DNA of 64,000 bases from an uncultured Oscillospiraceae bacterium (GCA_934589705.1 CAKTOH010000003.1:101608-165607), one strand, 5' to 3'; counted from the stretch's first letter, positions 11,101-17,257 are shown. Numbers and translations: made by a program. Notes: generated by a model from the letters alone, not told the origin.

Positions 11101-12091
11101 CGGTGACGATGCAGTAAGGCGCGGAGACGGGGCAGTCAACATCATAGGTGTCGAAGCCGTCGTCCGCCTCGCCGGGCAGGGTGCCGCTGGCAGTGACGAT
11201 GTAGGTACCGGCCTCAGAGAAGCTCAGGGTCACGGTGCCGTTAGTAGCGGTCTTGGCACCGGTGATGGCCTTGAAGCTGCCCTTTTCCCAGGTGCCTACG
11301 GAAATGCCGTAAGCATTCAGCGCACTGTAATTGCTGCCGCTGAAGTATTCGCCGGCGGCCTTCAGGGTCAGGGTGAATTCCTTGCCCTCATCGACGGTGA
11401 CCTCGGTCTTGTCGAAGTAGCTCAGGCAGTCGGAATAATCCTCCGTGTCCTTGATGGAAGCGGCATACAGCTTGTCGCCCTCGGCCACAGTGCTGGTTTT
11501 CCAGTTGACGGCCTTCTCCAGAATCTTGTTGTTCTTGGCGACAATGGGAGCGGTGACTTCACTGCCCCAGAGCTTTCTCACGGAGTTGCCGTTCAGGGCG
11601 TAGCCGTCCGGGCAATACGCCTTGTGGAGGGCAACCAGCGCCTCGTCAAAGGTCAGGATGCCGTCGGAGTTGACATCCGTTACGGTAACGGGCAGCTCAA
11701 CAGCTGCTTTGCCGTCGGAGGTCTTCGCCAGCACGCCTTTTTCACTGACGGTGAAGGAAACCTTCACAGGGTCGGCGGGGGTGTTCTCCTCCATTACGTC
11801 CAGAGCTTCCTCGGTTTCCTCGGTGGGAGCCTGGGTCTCGGGAGCCTCCGTAGCGGGAGCCTCGGTTTCCGGGGCCTGCGTAGGGGCCTCCGTTTCGGGG
11901 GCCTCCGTCTCGGGAGCCTCCGTTACCGGCGGCTGTGTCTGGGGTGCTTCCGTCTCAAGGACAGGAGCCTCCGCCTCCTCCACAGGCGCCGATATGGTTT
12001 CCTGCGCCGCTTCGTCCGCAAAGACGCTGGTGGGGATCATACCGACCAGCATCACGAGGGTCAGCAGCAGTGCCAATATCCGTCGTTTCAT
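2153..12091 (-). CDS. Giant secreted multidomain surface protein (3312 aa), B12-riboswitch controlled
   Basis: The start at 12091 is chosen because GGAAGGGAAG precedes it and it begins a Sec signal peptide (MKRRILALLLTLVMLVGM...). An upstream in-frame extension to 12160 lacks both. Segments: a Pro/Thr/Glu stalk at about residues 30-100; two related modules at about 105-335 and 340-575, each with an EF-hand-like loop (DVNSDGILTFDEAL, DVNKDGVLTYHEAL) and an AEGDKLY-type strand; and a third, divergent module at about 577-800 with DGVSALDVLVRAHE. These resemble DUF4430, the transcobalamin-like C-terminal fold. The middle holds Ig/cadherin-like sandwiches and a GLUG/beta-helix-like region (about 2180-2575). 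Residues 2600-3312 are about seven Big_2-type repeats, four of them with a WKSS core (e.g. TWKSSNTKV). No LPXTG or other sortase signal, SLH domain or C-terminal membrane segment is seen, so retention at the cell is unexplained. Corrinoid capture is inference from the riboswitch plus the fold resemblance. Confidence 0.9.
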   Translation of the reverse strand: MKRRILALLLTLVMLVGMIPTSVFADEAAQETISAPVEEAEAPVLETEAPQTQPPVTEAPETEAPETEAPTQAPETEAPATEAPETQAPTEETEEALDVMEENTPADPVKVSFTVSEKGVLAKTSDGKAAVELPVTVTDVNSDGILTFDEALVALHKAYCPDGYALNGNSVRKLWGSEVTAPIVAKNNKILEKAVNWKTSTVAEGDKLYAASIKDTEDYSDCLSYFDKTEVTVDEGKEFTLTLKAAGEYFSGSNYSALNAYGISVGTWEKGSFKAITGAKTATNGTVTLSFSEAGTYIVTASGTLPGEADDGFDTYDVDCPVSAPYCIVTVKGSSVQPTKEAQVFFTVSVKGVLATTSDGKAAIGLPVTVKDVNKDGVLTYHEALIALHEAYCPGGYELSGTMVHNLWNVQTSPKGSYYFLKNNVDPHKGVADESNVVAQGDKLYCCVFTDEKNYSDAVSYFTQTAVTAQAGKAFTLNLQGGSSMAVDGYNPGNLAGAQVGIWKDGKFTAIDGAVTDKNGNVSLTLNKAGTYIISASGEVQTEIANWGGGNGNETITVNAPLTAPYCVVTVTGSVVTYATVTFSYQEAGNQEVFAFDEKIASNLAESYGYRDLVEDGVSALDVLVRAHELTFFDQFTPENATDFLAISDANWITKRMGEESTNLAILVNGKQAAGEDGKGLFVNQTKVADGDYVTFGVYEDAAYYLDKYVWLETADGKPLTGQTFYANTDLDLVVKSNYAAYGDPVEVVEGAQLATMDMKTGKVEAITGKISDKDGKISLHISENVANKTSCFVITGVDEAMTALNVFKVGNVVKETDLVEVHLGIGSSENTIRELTLNPTFVHDTMDYTVEPLDFVEEAAARRLWVKVEYIDYCTAGFNFHGVTKTLTAEQNRKWVRLDKLVPGAEASVLTLTSKADGGFDKTYTITVSMEKGKALLWKTDLTEDALTIGQNTANHTLTVEADYTKDVTDSPAIGYQWYVNTTASTEGGKAVAGATEATLTVPSDTLGTFYYYAVASSTGLESATSKIVEVTVKAVPKSLSIVTDYAYTIPSTSSMAIGGVTLIANQGTQFHVWAVDENGEKTPVTWAAQCYGGRFDAETGTYTVNSTSYSYLTATSTLDPSVSTPNNKALDVAFFKFSDNAPTVKLSVDGQSVKTASLYGGAAGHTVWDVKIPDGVAKVTSDLSTKPNNIRMDVLRPGKVEVTMTLDVGPADAPLTDKATVTVTGVAVENANGELGKAYLELTSENAAPTMQLKALTEEGRTVASWKSANEAVATVDENGVVTAHAVGTSQITVADDKGTKGGILVVVTDAQNPTFEKLALTGISSSTFKYNAGQKDYTGIKLSSYSTTILTVSKDSLYDSKKLDCVATYTNADGEAVSIAIPSATLTQLPGFPFGTTVVKLTLTDKENKDVKSEYTLEVTRPRDTTKNLAYSAGMALAGGNGEALSSTQYLSQAEGYLFRASNAGVKNSTYGWTNSSYYYRAFMQNGRADFTATVKGNTVYTHIRYSVDGGATWKELPQGGGTTEAIAFPEAAEGANAEVKLTVQVVTDQAYTDAGSAFPEMTASNEKLMLNGTQVGTTYTFWVEQLPATGEPRILTATSDGGDWYPAFNDNSVSYRLSIAQEDELPTVTFTVAEGCTVKLGSKALTADEEGNYTLKLTTASQKLNVTLGSLTRVYDFAASKRIKNGADKLVDYLAINTQYINGAGWGGFGVNPEGMLSGTLKTLGSFGGYATFYFENGLQNDPSNQYGVDFYITGNSNAGGSFPEPGQVWVSEDGNTWYALAGSQHYTNAIWDYTITYTKNGTGTSWKDNYGHTDADHGKTFNWPQPSYYSMNDVAASGTYTVTGVLIPSIKGMIGDNTTASWITGTSFGYVDATPNGEENPYLANDDLALKSSGFDLAWAVDASGIPVNVNGMSFHYVKVVAAANVMAGAFNEKSTEVAKVYRATSTGAPVGKTSAPTAITFSDGTTNYTLTPVAGQQTYELTLPMKSVSISVAGGAENIYVNDQRIASDAATKAIDITEDNTPVRVIVQSGDMEPTICLLRLTSRESTEADLPVITTQPVSATYRVGDDMTALRVEAEVEGTYKKLSYQWYVTDAAPVEGQPIEGATAIEGATEATYELGKAVNGGTKYYFCTVTNAVVSQYSVNSDVAAITVKTDKDIIHENLTGTGTENDPYEITSGEDYAFVAQMVKDGYSFSGEYLAQTEDVTLPEGWEPIGVLIDPSVGHINGGKNMRAFSGHLNGKGNTLTVPEGGLPLFGYVKDAYVSDLNIYGTRIEGYGLVNNYEGVGLSGNAVTIDHVTLKSGTQTLKSGLIGTYLTKANGFAGCSGSYLVTIRNCVAEEGVVIGYDGTQSKIGSFAGRFIGTIENCVSYATVYGVDSVGGIVGNEDNSMTTFKVTGCEFHGTVVASGQEAGGIIGSGYIGGWADNAMRPNITGCTVTGTITGENKVGGIQGGDSVVIQTYARTPNTLANNVFRGKVSATNTEDPIVGSIVGYYRGLNAYDRIYGNTSYTKSLPPIGRVGYVDTSAAEHETVIGQVYFDSSSGKFPTVSGYSWWQRNLNRTDDILGADAYTMCNTSGGSVPETVDSELIGGKSTKLSAVDVETGKTIPASSITWALENPDDAAYATVTAAGVVKTYVVASKHNVTFIGTLRNGYSGYVKHTITIYPAVGQVDILEGGNVVTGKTLYLNGVEGAELDLTAKLYPTDAKEGITWKSSNTKVLTVEDGTAKYVAGTGTVTVTATANDGSKKSASVKVQVGLLTQSVTITEPETTTLRSGKSLTLKATTEPEKPTVSGVTFRLVNSADSVYATVAASGKVTAKTVNEPHAVQVVAVSKDAAKVESAPITLTILPKNDQSLILKAGEDYVTKTTLVRNVGNTVTLEAYTLDGTDEIPAENVTWKSSSEKVATVENGVVKCLAKGKATISALVDGKVQATVTVSVTTLVESLTITSKTGSFNVASGKKLNLTATVAPAEAASKAVTWTITEGSEYAKISASGVVTANKNLTVPVTVTVQAAAKDGSGVTAEQDITVNPLSYGVEIKRPNSSENTTLVWDMAADGNDTMQLSAKVYPLTAEQSVTWKSSSTKVAAIDETGKITFLKAGSVTITATANDGSGKKASFKIQVIKLMKSLELADTSVAGGKSVTLKPVIGPTDVTNKKLTWSVSENEYGIKINASGKLTTKAVTEPVTVTVTAAAQDGSDVKATCKVTVYPATTKVTISAKDGELPASISVDTTLELTASSEPAGTAGTYTWKSSNEKIAAVDANGVVTAIKAGKVKITCTAADGTNKSAFVTLKIVETDETPPKL

Positions 12092-12184
12092 AGAATACTT
12101 CCCTTCCGCCGGACACCCCAAGAGAAATGCCCGGCTGATATATGTCACGGCTTTCGCCATTGACTACGAACTGCGCAGAGACGC

Positions 12185-12223
12185 AAAAACGGCGATACTC
12201 TCCCATAACGAGAATATCGCCGC
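12185..12223 (-). terminator. Intrinsic terminator acting as riboswitch expression platform
   Basis: On the minus strand CGGCGATATTCTC...GAGTATCGCCG forms a stem of at least 8 bp followed by TTTTTGCG. It lies between the B12 aptamer and the giant-protein start, consistent with premature termination when the ligand is bound. Confidence 0.8.
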
Positions 12224-12245
12224 AACCATTTCCAGCAACTCTCTG

Positions 12246-12446
12246 ACGAAACAGTAGGTCTCCCGACTCGCGCCTCCGGCAAACGCAGCCCTGCCTTCTC
12301 AGGTTTCCCCAATGACCGGCTTTCGCCGACGGGCTGAATTCTAAGCGCACACGGTATTGGTCAATGCGGGGCTTGTCCCCATTTCCTTGTTAAGCCCCTG
12401 CGCCTGACGGGATAACCGCCTTTGCGAACGCAGTGCCTCTGCTCGT
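12246..12446 (-). promoter_or_regulatory. Cobalamin (B12) riboswitch upstream of the giant surface-protein gene
   Basis: On the minus strand the order is AACAAGGAAATGGGGACAAG, then CATTGGGGAAACCTGAGAAG with GC following, then GCGCGAGTCGGGAGACC, which is the canonical cobalamin-box layout. A P1 stem can form between ACGAGCAGAGG (12446-12436) and CCTACTGTTTCGT (12258-12246). An extra strong hairpin (TTGCCGCC/GGCGGCAA, about 12463-12484) precedes the aptamer. Confidence 0.88.
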
Positions 12447-12507
12447 ATTTGGTCAGGCCTTGCCGCCCAATCGGCGGCAAGACCCAAATCTACCCATAGA
12501 TATAGAT

Positions 12508-12536
12508 AGTATAATACCGATTAACGGATTTGTCAA
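12508..12536 (-). promoter_or_regulatory. Sigma-A type promoter for the giant surface-protein gene
   Basis: On the minus strand TTGACA (12536-12531), a 17-bp spacer and TATACT (12513-12508), upstream of the riboswitch. Confidence 0.85.
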
Positions 12537-12639
12537 TGCCGGGGTTCCCGTCCATTGGACTTTTTGCGGATAATTACCAGAAGAGGGAAAATGCTGCCCC
12601 GATAAGGACAGCACTCGATGAAAAGAAGCAGGTGAGAAA

Positions 12640-12940
12640 TAGAATGTCATTGCGAACCAGTCTGCGGACTGGTGTGGCCCCCTCCGTGGATTCCCTCCGG
12701 TCACAATCCGTACTCCCAAAGCCTTCCCTTGGGGGAAGGTGGCTCGCGCGTCCCCCGCAAGCGCGAGACGGATGAGGGCCTTGCCTCTCCCTGTGGGAGA
12801 GGTGCCGGAGGCGGAGAGGGCTTTGTTTTACCCTCTCAGTCGGCTTCGCCGCCAGCTCCCCAAAAGGGGGAGCCAAGGGGGACGGATTGCCACGCCAGTC
12901 TGCGGACTGGCTCGCAATGACATGCGTTATACGATGGTTC
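12640..12940. repeat. Composite intergenic repeat, copy 2
   Basis: Starts with ATGTCATTGCGAACCAGTCT and ends with GACTGGCTCGCAATGACATG. Between them are the CTTCCCTTGGGGGAAGGTGG and GGATGAGGGCCTTGCC modules. It fills the gap after the ATP-grasp gene. A weak hairpin with a T-run on the minus strand (about 12588-12618) could be that operon's terminator. No gene is seen in 12541-12959. Confidence 0.8.
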
Positions 12941-12959
12941 TTGACAACGGGGAAGAGCC

Positions 12960-13901
12960 TCAGCGGTTGCCCGCCAGCAGCCCGGAAATATCCAGCATTT
13001 CTCCCATTTTCCGGTCGCCGTCGCCGTAGTTCAGATCCGGCTTCAGCCCGGCGGAGGGGGTGAAGGTCAGCTCACCGATTTGCAGCTTTCCGTTGTTGAC
13101 GAAAAAGTCCAGGCGCAGATAGGGAAAGTGCGGGGCAATGATCCGGCAAATCCGAACCATGTCCGCCAGCAGCTCCGGCTGGATTTCCAGGTCGGTCTTC
13201 TGAGGGTACTTTCCGAAGTTCAGAGGGTGGCCTTCCATATTATAATAGACGGATTCTTTCCCGTGGGCCATCCGGTCGCTGATGACCTGCAAAACCTTGG
13301 GCTCGCCGTTCATGCAGTGGATTTTGTAGTCCACCGGCAAAAAATGGGCGCTTTCAATGTATTTTTCACACAAAATCCGCTTTTTCCCCAGCTCATAATG
13401 GGGCTCGGCGTTGTAGCGGCCAAAGTGGGTGCGCTGCCACTGACGAAGCAGAGCCTTGGCGTTTTTCTCGTCTAAGTGGGATTTGTCCTTGCAGATAATG
13501 TTGTGGCCGCAGCCGTTGGAATCTTTCAGGGCGAATTTTTCGGGCAGGGCGTTCCAGTCGATTTCCTCCGGGGTGTCCCAGACTCCCACAAGCTCCGACA
13601 GGTAATCACCCAAGCCCAGACCTTCCAGGAAGCTCCGGACGGCGTATTTGTCGCTGCACTGGATGATCTGCTCGTTGTTCGGGCAGTAGCAGAGCTTGTA
13701 CCAGTTGATCTTTTCGGTAAAGGTCTGAGGATTCCTGAGATTCAGGGGCCTGCCCATGGAGATCCGGTAATAAATTTTCGACATCGTTTTGGGCCCCAGG
13801 AGCACATAGGCCGCCGACTGGCAGCCCCGGCGCAGCCGGTAGCTCAGGTTCCCCTTGGAGGTCACCGCCACATAGTCATTGCAGATTTTTGATTGCCGCA
13901 T
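12960..13901 (-). CDS. TupA-like ATP-grasp family protein
   Basis: 313 residues. The sequence matches the TupA-like ATP-grasp family, named after a teichuronopeptide biosynthesis protein: NPQTFTEKINWYKL near the N-terminus, DKYAVRSFLE, FALKDSNGCGHNIICKDKS (ATP-binding loop), CEKYIE, DYKIHCMNGEP and a C-terminal LRLDFFVNNGKLQIGELTF with acidic metal-binding residues. Such proteins probably ligate an amino acid or sugar acid to a cell-envelope polymer; the substrate here is unknown. ATG 13901 is preferred because it lies about 11 nt from AAGGAAGG; a GTG three codons upstream is too close to that site. The XRE regulator gene lies just upstream on the same strand, suggesting joint transcription. 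Confidence 0.82.
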   Translation of the reverse strand: MRQSKICNDYVAVTSKGNLSYRLRRGCQSAAYVLLGPKTMSKIYYRISMGRPLNLRNPQTFTEKINWYKLCYCPNNEQIIQCSDKYAVRSFLEGLGLGDYLSELVGVWDTPEEIDWNALPEKFALKDSNGCGHNIICKDKSHLDEKNAKALLRQWQRTHFGRYNAEPHYELGKKRILCEKYIESAHFLPVDYKIHCMNGEPKVLQVISDRMAHGKESVYYNMEGHPLNFGKYPQKTDLEIQPELLADMVRICRIIAPHFPYLRLDFFVNNGKLQIGELTFTPSAGLKPDLNYGDGDRKMGEMLDISGLLAGNR

Positions 13902-13920
13902 GAAACCCACAACCTTCCTT

Positions 13921-14220
13921 TCAAACGGAGAATCCGTTTTTCTTTTTCAGAATTTCCACCATGCCGCAGACCACCGCGGCCTCCTGGTCGCTGAGGGCAG
14001 AGATGTCCAGAAAGCGCTTGTCCTCCCGGCACAGCAGATAGTCCACCGTCACGCCGAACAGGTCGGCGATGCGCAGCATGACTTCGAAGGAGGGCAGGCG
14101 GATGTCGGTCTCGTAGCTGGAAACCATGGACGGCGTGACACCGATGCGCTCGGCAACCTGCGCCTGCGTCAAATGCTTTTCCAGTCTCAATTGCTTTAAT
14201 CGGAGCGAAAAGTCAACCAT
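13921..14220 (-). CDS. XRE-family helix-turn-helix regulator
   Basis: 99 residues with an N-terminal Cro/C1-type helix-turn-helix at about residues 8-62 (LRLEKHLTQAQVAERIGVTP then SMVSSYETDIRLPS). A short C-terminal tail follows (SALSDQEAAVVCGMVEILKK). A strong AAAGGAGG precedes the ATG. It lies 19 nt upstream of the ATP-grasp gene on the same strand and probably regulates that unit. An AACTA-N7-TAGTT inverted repeat about 60 nt upstream of the start could be an operator (inference). Confidence 0.85.
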   Translation of the reverse strand: MVDFSLRLKQLRLEKHLTQAQVAERIGVTPSMVSSYETDIRLPSFEVMLRIADLFGVTVDYLLCREDKRFLDISALSDQEAAVVCGMVEILKKKNGFSV

Positions 14221-14339
14221 AAGCCAGAAACCTCCTTTCCCATAGTGTACACGGTTTCTGTTTTCTGATAGAAATATTAACTACTTATATTAGTTGACTT
14301 CCGGAAAATGGAGAAAAGGAAGCAAAAAGCGCGCAAAAA

Positions 14340-14371
14340 AAAGACCACTGACTTTCATCAGTGGCCTTAGG
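14340..14371 (-). terminator. Intrinsic terminator of greA-lysS, displaced by a MITE
   Basis: On the minus strand GGCCACTGA TGAAAG TCAGTGGTC is followed by eight T residues. It lies about 180 nt beyond the lysS stop, with the MITE in between. Confidence 0.85.
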
Positions 14372-14531
14372 GAAACTCTGAATAAATCGTCTGCGGCTGG
14401 ATAGCGGATCTTTTTCCCTATCCGTGCAGGTTCAAAAGCGGGAAATACATACAGTATTCCTCCACTTTTGAAGCCTTTGGCTAGAGAAAAATCTCTCGCT
14501 CCCAGCTCTTGCCGATTTAATCAGAGCTTCC
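14371..14531. mobile_element. MITE-like element, family A, long copy (161 bp)
   Basis: Ends are GGAAACTCTGAATAAATCG and the complement of CGATTTAATCAGAGCTTCC; both sides carry TTAG. The sequences next to the ends (ATCGTCTGCG, CTCGCTCCCAGCTCTTGCCG) recur in the short copy at 1256-1331, showing the short copy is an internal-deletion form. No open frame is present, so it would need a transposase in trans. Confidence 0.8.
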
Positions 14532-14547
14532 TTAGGAAAATATGCAA

Positions 14548-16485
14548 TTAGTACATCTTCGCACCGGCGGGAATGTGGCCATCCAGCATCAGCAGGTGGA
14601 GCCGTTCCTCGCCTTCCTCATGGTGGACGGCGGAAATCAGCATACCGCAGGAGTCGATGCCCATCATCTTTCTGGGGGGCAGGTTGGTGATGGCAACGCA
14701 GGTCTTGCCCACCAGCGCTTCCGGCTCATAATACTCGTGAATGCCGCTCAAAATCGTCCGATTTGTGCCCGTTCCATCGTCTAGGGTGAACTTTAAGAGC
14801 TTCTTGGACTTTTTGACAGCCTCGCATTCCAGAACCTTCACAGCCCGGAAATCGGACTTGGAGAAGGTGTCAAAGTCCACGTAGTCTGCAAACAGCGGCT
14901 CAATTTCCACGTTGGAAAAGTCAATTTTTTCCTCAACCTTGGCAGGAGCGGAAACTGTCTCATTTTCGGGCTTTTCAGCGGGCTTTTCCGTCTTGGGCAG
15001 GTCCGTGGGCTTCATGGTGGGGAAGAGCAGCACGTCCCGGATGGAGGCGGAGTCCGTCAGCAGCATGACCAGCCGGTCAACGCCGAAGCCCAGACCGCCC
15101 GTGGGGGGCAGGCCGTATTCCAGGGCGGTGACGTAATCGTAATCCACCTGAGCCCGGCTTGCGGGATCCACTGCCAGCCGATCGGCCACCTGCTTTTCAA
15201 ACCGGGCCTTCTGATCGATGGGGTCGTTCAGCTCGGAGAAGGCGTTGCCGAACTCCGTGGCGTTAATGAAATATTCAAACCGCTCGGTGAAGGCAGGATC
15301 ACCCGGCTTGCGCTTGGCCAGGGGGCTGTTCTCCACGGGATAGTCATAAATAAAGGTAGGCTGAATCAGATTCTCTTCCACAAAGGCGTCGAAGAACTCG
15401 GCAAGGATTGCTCCCTTAGTGGGGATTTCCGGCAGCTCCACCTTGTGCGCCTTTGCGGCGGCGATGGCTTCCTCGTCAGAAGAAATGGCAGCGAAGTCCA
15501 CGCCGGAGTACTTCTTGACGGCCTCGATCATGGTCATCCGCTCCCAGTGGCTCAGGTCGATGTCCTTGCCCTGGTAGGTGATCTGCAGGGTGCCGCAGAC
15601 CTTCATGGCTACGGTCTTCATCATTTCCTCCACCAGATCCATCATGCCGTGGAAATCGGTGTAGGCCTGGTACAGCTCAATGGAGGTAAACTCCGGGTTG
15701 TGGGTGGGATCCATGCCCTCATTGCGGAAAATCCGGCCAACCTCGTAGACCCGATCCATACCGCCCACAATCAGCCGCTTCAGGTACAGCTCGGTCTCAA
15801 TGCGCAGCACCATGTCGATGTCCAGGGTGTTGTGATGGGTATAGAAAGGACGGGCGGAGGCACCGATTTCAAAGGGAGTCAGAATGGGGGTATCCACTTC
15901 CAGGAAGCCCTTGCCGTCCAGGAAATGCCGCAGCTCCCGGAGAATCAGACTCCGCTTGACGAAGGTGTCCTTCACCTCGGGATTCACGATCAGGTCAACA
16001 TAACGCTGACGGTACCGGGTTTCCCGGTCGGTCAGACCGTGGAACTTTTCAGGCAGAGGCAGAAGGGACTTGCTCAGCAGCGTGGCCTCGTGGACACGGA
16101 CGGAGATTTCGCCCCGCTCGGTTTTGAACACGTCGCCCACCACACCGACGATGTCGCCGATGTCGTTCTTCTTGAACCGCTGGAAGGAGGCCTCCTCCAT
16201 TTCGTCGAACTTCACATACAGCTGAATCCGGCCGGTGCTGTCCTGCAAATCGCAGAAGGACACCTTGCCCATGCCCCGCTTGCTCATGATACGGCCGGCC
16301 AGACGGACGGACTTGCCCGCCATGGCATCGTAATTTTCTTTGATGGCGGCGGAGTCGGCGGTCACCTCAAACTTGGTCTGGACGAAGGGGTCGAAGCCGT
16401 CGGCACGCAGAGTATCCAGCTTTTCCCGACGCACCCGAACCTGATCGGACAGGGGCATTTCCGCCTGGGGTACAAACTTTGCCAT
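14548..16485 (-). CDS. lysS: Lysyl-tRNA synthetase (class II) fused to a C-terminal tRNA-binding domain
   Basis: 645 residues; charges tRNA-Lys. An N-terminal OB-fold anticodon-binding domain (about 55-165; RLAGRIMSKRGMGKVSF) precedes the class II catalytic core: motif 2 FRNEGMDPTHNPEFTSIELY and motif 3 GLPPTGGLGFGVDRLVMLL. Ordinary bacterial LysRS ends near residue 500. Here a charged Lys/Glu/Pro linker (about 500-530) leads into a domain of about 110 residues of the Trbp111/EMAP-II type (FRAVKVLECEAVKKSKKLLK, GIHEYYEPEALVGKTCVAI, MGIDSCGMLIS), like the MetRS tail. It starts 3 nt after the greA stop on the same strand, so the two form one operon. Confidence 0.95.
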   Translation of the reverse strand: MAKFVPQAEMPLSDQVRVRREKLDTLRADGFDPFVQTKFEVTADSAAIKENYDAMAGKSVRLAGRIMSKRGMGKVSFCDLQDSTGRIQLYVKFDEMEEASFQRFKKNDIGDIVGVVGDVFKTERGEISVRVHEATLLSKSLLPLPEKFHGLTDRETRYRQRYVDLIVNPEVKDTFVKRSLILRELRHFLDGKGFLEVDTPILTPFEIGASARPFYTHHNTLDIDMVLRIETELYLKRLIVGGMDRVYEVGRIFRNEGMDPTHNPEFTSIELYQAYTDFHGMMDLVEEMMKTVAMKVCGTLQITYQGKDIDLSHWERMTMIEAVKKYSGVDFAAISSDEEAIAAAKAHKVELPEIPTKGAILAEFFDAFVEENLIQPTFIYDYPVENSPLAKRKPGDPAFTERFEYFINATEFGNAFSELNDPIDQKARFEKQVADRLAVDPASRAQVDYDYVTALEYGLPPTGGLGFGVDRLVMLLTDSASIRDVLLFPTMKPTDLPKTEKPAEKPENETVSAPAKVEEKIDFSNVEIEPLFADYVDFDTFSKSDFRAVKVLECEAVKKSKKLLKFTLDDGTGTNRTILSGIHEYYEPEALVGKTCVAITNLPPRKMMGIDSCGMLISAVHHEEGEERLHLLMLDGHIPAGAKMY

Positions 16486-16488
16486 GGC

Positions 16489-16965
16489 TCAGCCCTCACG
16501 GGTGACGCTGACCACCTTCATGGTGAAGGAGCCGGCAGGGGCGTTGACGGTGAAGGTTTCGCCGGCGGCCTTGCCTACCACGCTCCGGCCGAAGGGAGAG
16601 TCGTCGGAGAGCTTGCCCTCCATGGGGTTGGCTTCCTGGGAGCCGGTGATCCGGTAGGTGGACTGAACGCCCTTCTCATTCTCGACGACCACGGTGCAGC
16701 CCAGGCCTACCCGGCCGGTGGCCTCGTTCTCGTCTTCAATGATAACGGCGTGGGACAGGATGTCCTCGATTTCGGCAATCCGGCCGTAGAGCTTGGCCTG
16801 CTCGTTTTTGGCGGCGTCGTACTCGGAGTTTTCGGACAAGTCGCCGTAGGAACGGGCTTCCGCGATCATGGCGGCAACCTCACGCTCCCGGGTGGTCTTC
16901 AGATAGTTCAGTTCCTTTTCCAGGTCGGCAAGACGCAGACTGGTAATCTTAAATTCTTTTGCCAT
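16489..16965 (-). CDS. greA: Transcription elongation factor GreA
   Basis: 158 residues, the usual size. GreA rescues backtracked RNA polymerase by stimulating transcript cleavage. The N-terminal coiled coil (about 10-75) carries the tip motif ARSYGDLSENSEYDAAK with the catalytic acidic pair. The C-terminal FKBP-like domain includes SPFGRSVVGKAAGETF. The start at 16965 is preceded by AAAGGA at a good distance; a TTG two codons upstream is less likely. It is first gene of greA-lysS, behind a consensus promoter. Confidence 0.96.
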   Translation of the reverse strand: MAKEFKITSLRLADLEKELNYLKTTREREVAAMIAEARSYGDLSENSEYDAAKNEQAKLYGRIAEIEDILSHAVIIEDENEATGRVGLGCTVVVENEKGVQSTYRITGSQEANPMEGKLSDDSPFGRSVVGKAAGETFTVNAPAGSFTMKVVSVTREG

Positions 16966-17007
16966 ATTCAAAATCCTTTCTCAGAAATAAATTCCATAGT
17001 CCCAAAC

Positions 17008-17036
17008 ATTATAGTGGATGATTCCCCAACCGTCAA
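17008..17036 (-). promoter_or_regulatory. Promoter of greA-lysS
   Basis: On the minus strand TTGACG (17036-17031), a 17-bp spacer, TATAAT (17013-17008), about 40 nt upstream of greA. Confidence 0.85.
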
Positions 17037-17124
17037 GGAATTTTTCGGGAAATCGATGGATTTCCGAAAGAAAGGGGAGCTGAAAGGAACGACGGCGTTG
17101 TAAAAGCGCAGAAGCCTGAAAATT

Positions 17125-17245
17125 AGACGGTCATTGCGAACCAGTCCGCAGACTGGTGTGGCAATCCGTTCTCAGCTTTATAGGAGCGACCTCATCCGGC
17201 TCTTCGAGCCACCTTCCCCTCCCAGGGGAAGGCTTGGGCACTGCC
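17125..17245. repeat. Composite intergenic repeat, copy 3
   Basis: GTCATTGCGAACCAGTCCGC...GGTGTGGCAATCCG followed by CCTCATCCGGCTCTTCGAGC, then CACCTTCCCCTCCCAGGGGA. It lies between the greA promoter and the SdpI-like gene end. Confidence 0.75.
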
Positions 17246-17257
17246 GTGTTGCGCAGG

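Noticed and set aside
1985..12163. A 3392-codon open reading frame on the plus strand
   Set aside because: It is the exact codon-aligned antisense of the giant minus-strand surface gene. In that register stops arise only from TTA, CTA or TCA sense codons, which are rare in this GC-rich gene. The minus frame has the signal peptide, ribosome binding site, domains and promoter; the plus frame has none.
12453..12920. Several 80-100 codon frames in the gap after the riboswitch
   Set aside because: They lie within the B12 leader, promoter and the composite repeat; similar frames recur in every repeat copy.
13080..14199. Plus-strand frames opposite the ATP-grasp and XRE genes
   Set aside because: Antisense shadows; the minus-strand products match known families end to end.
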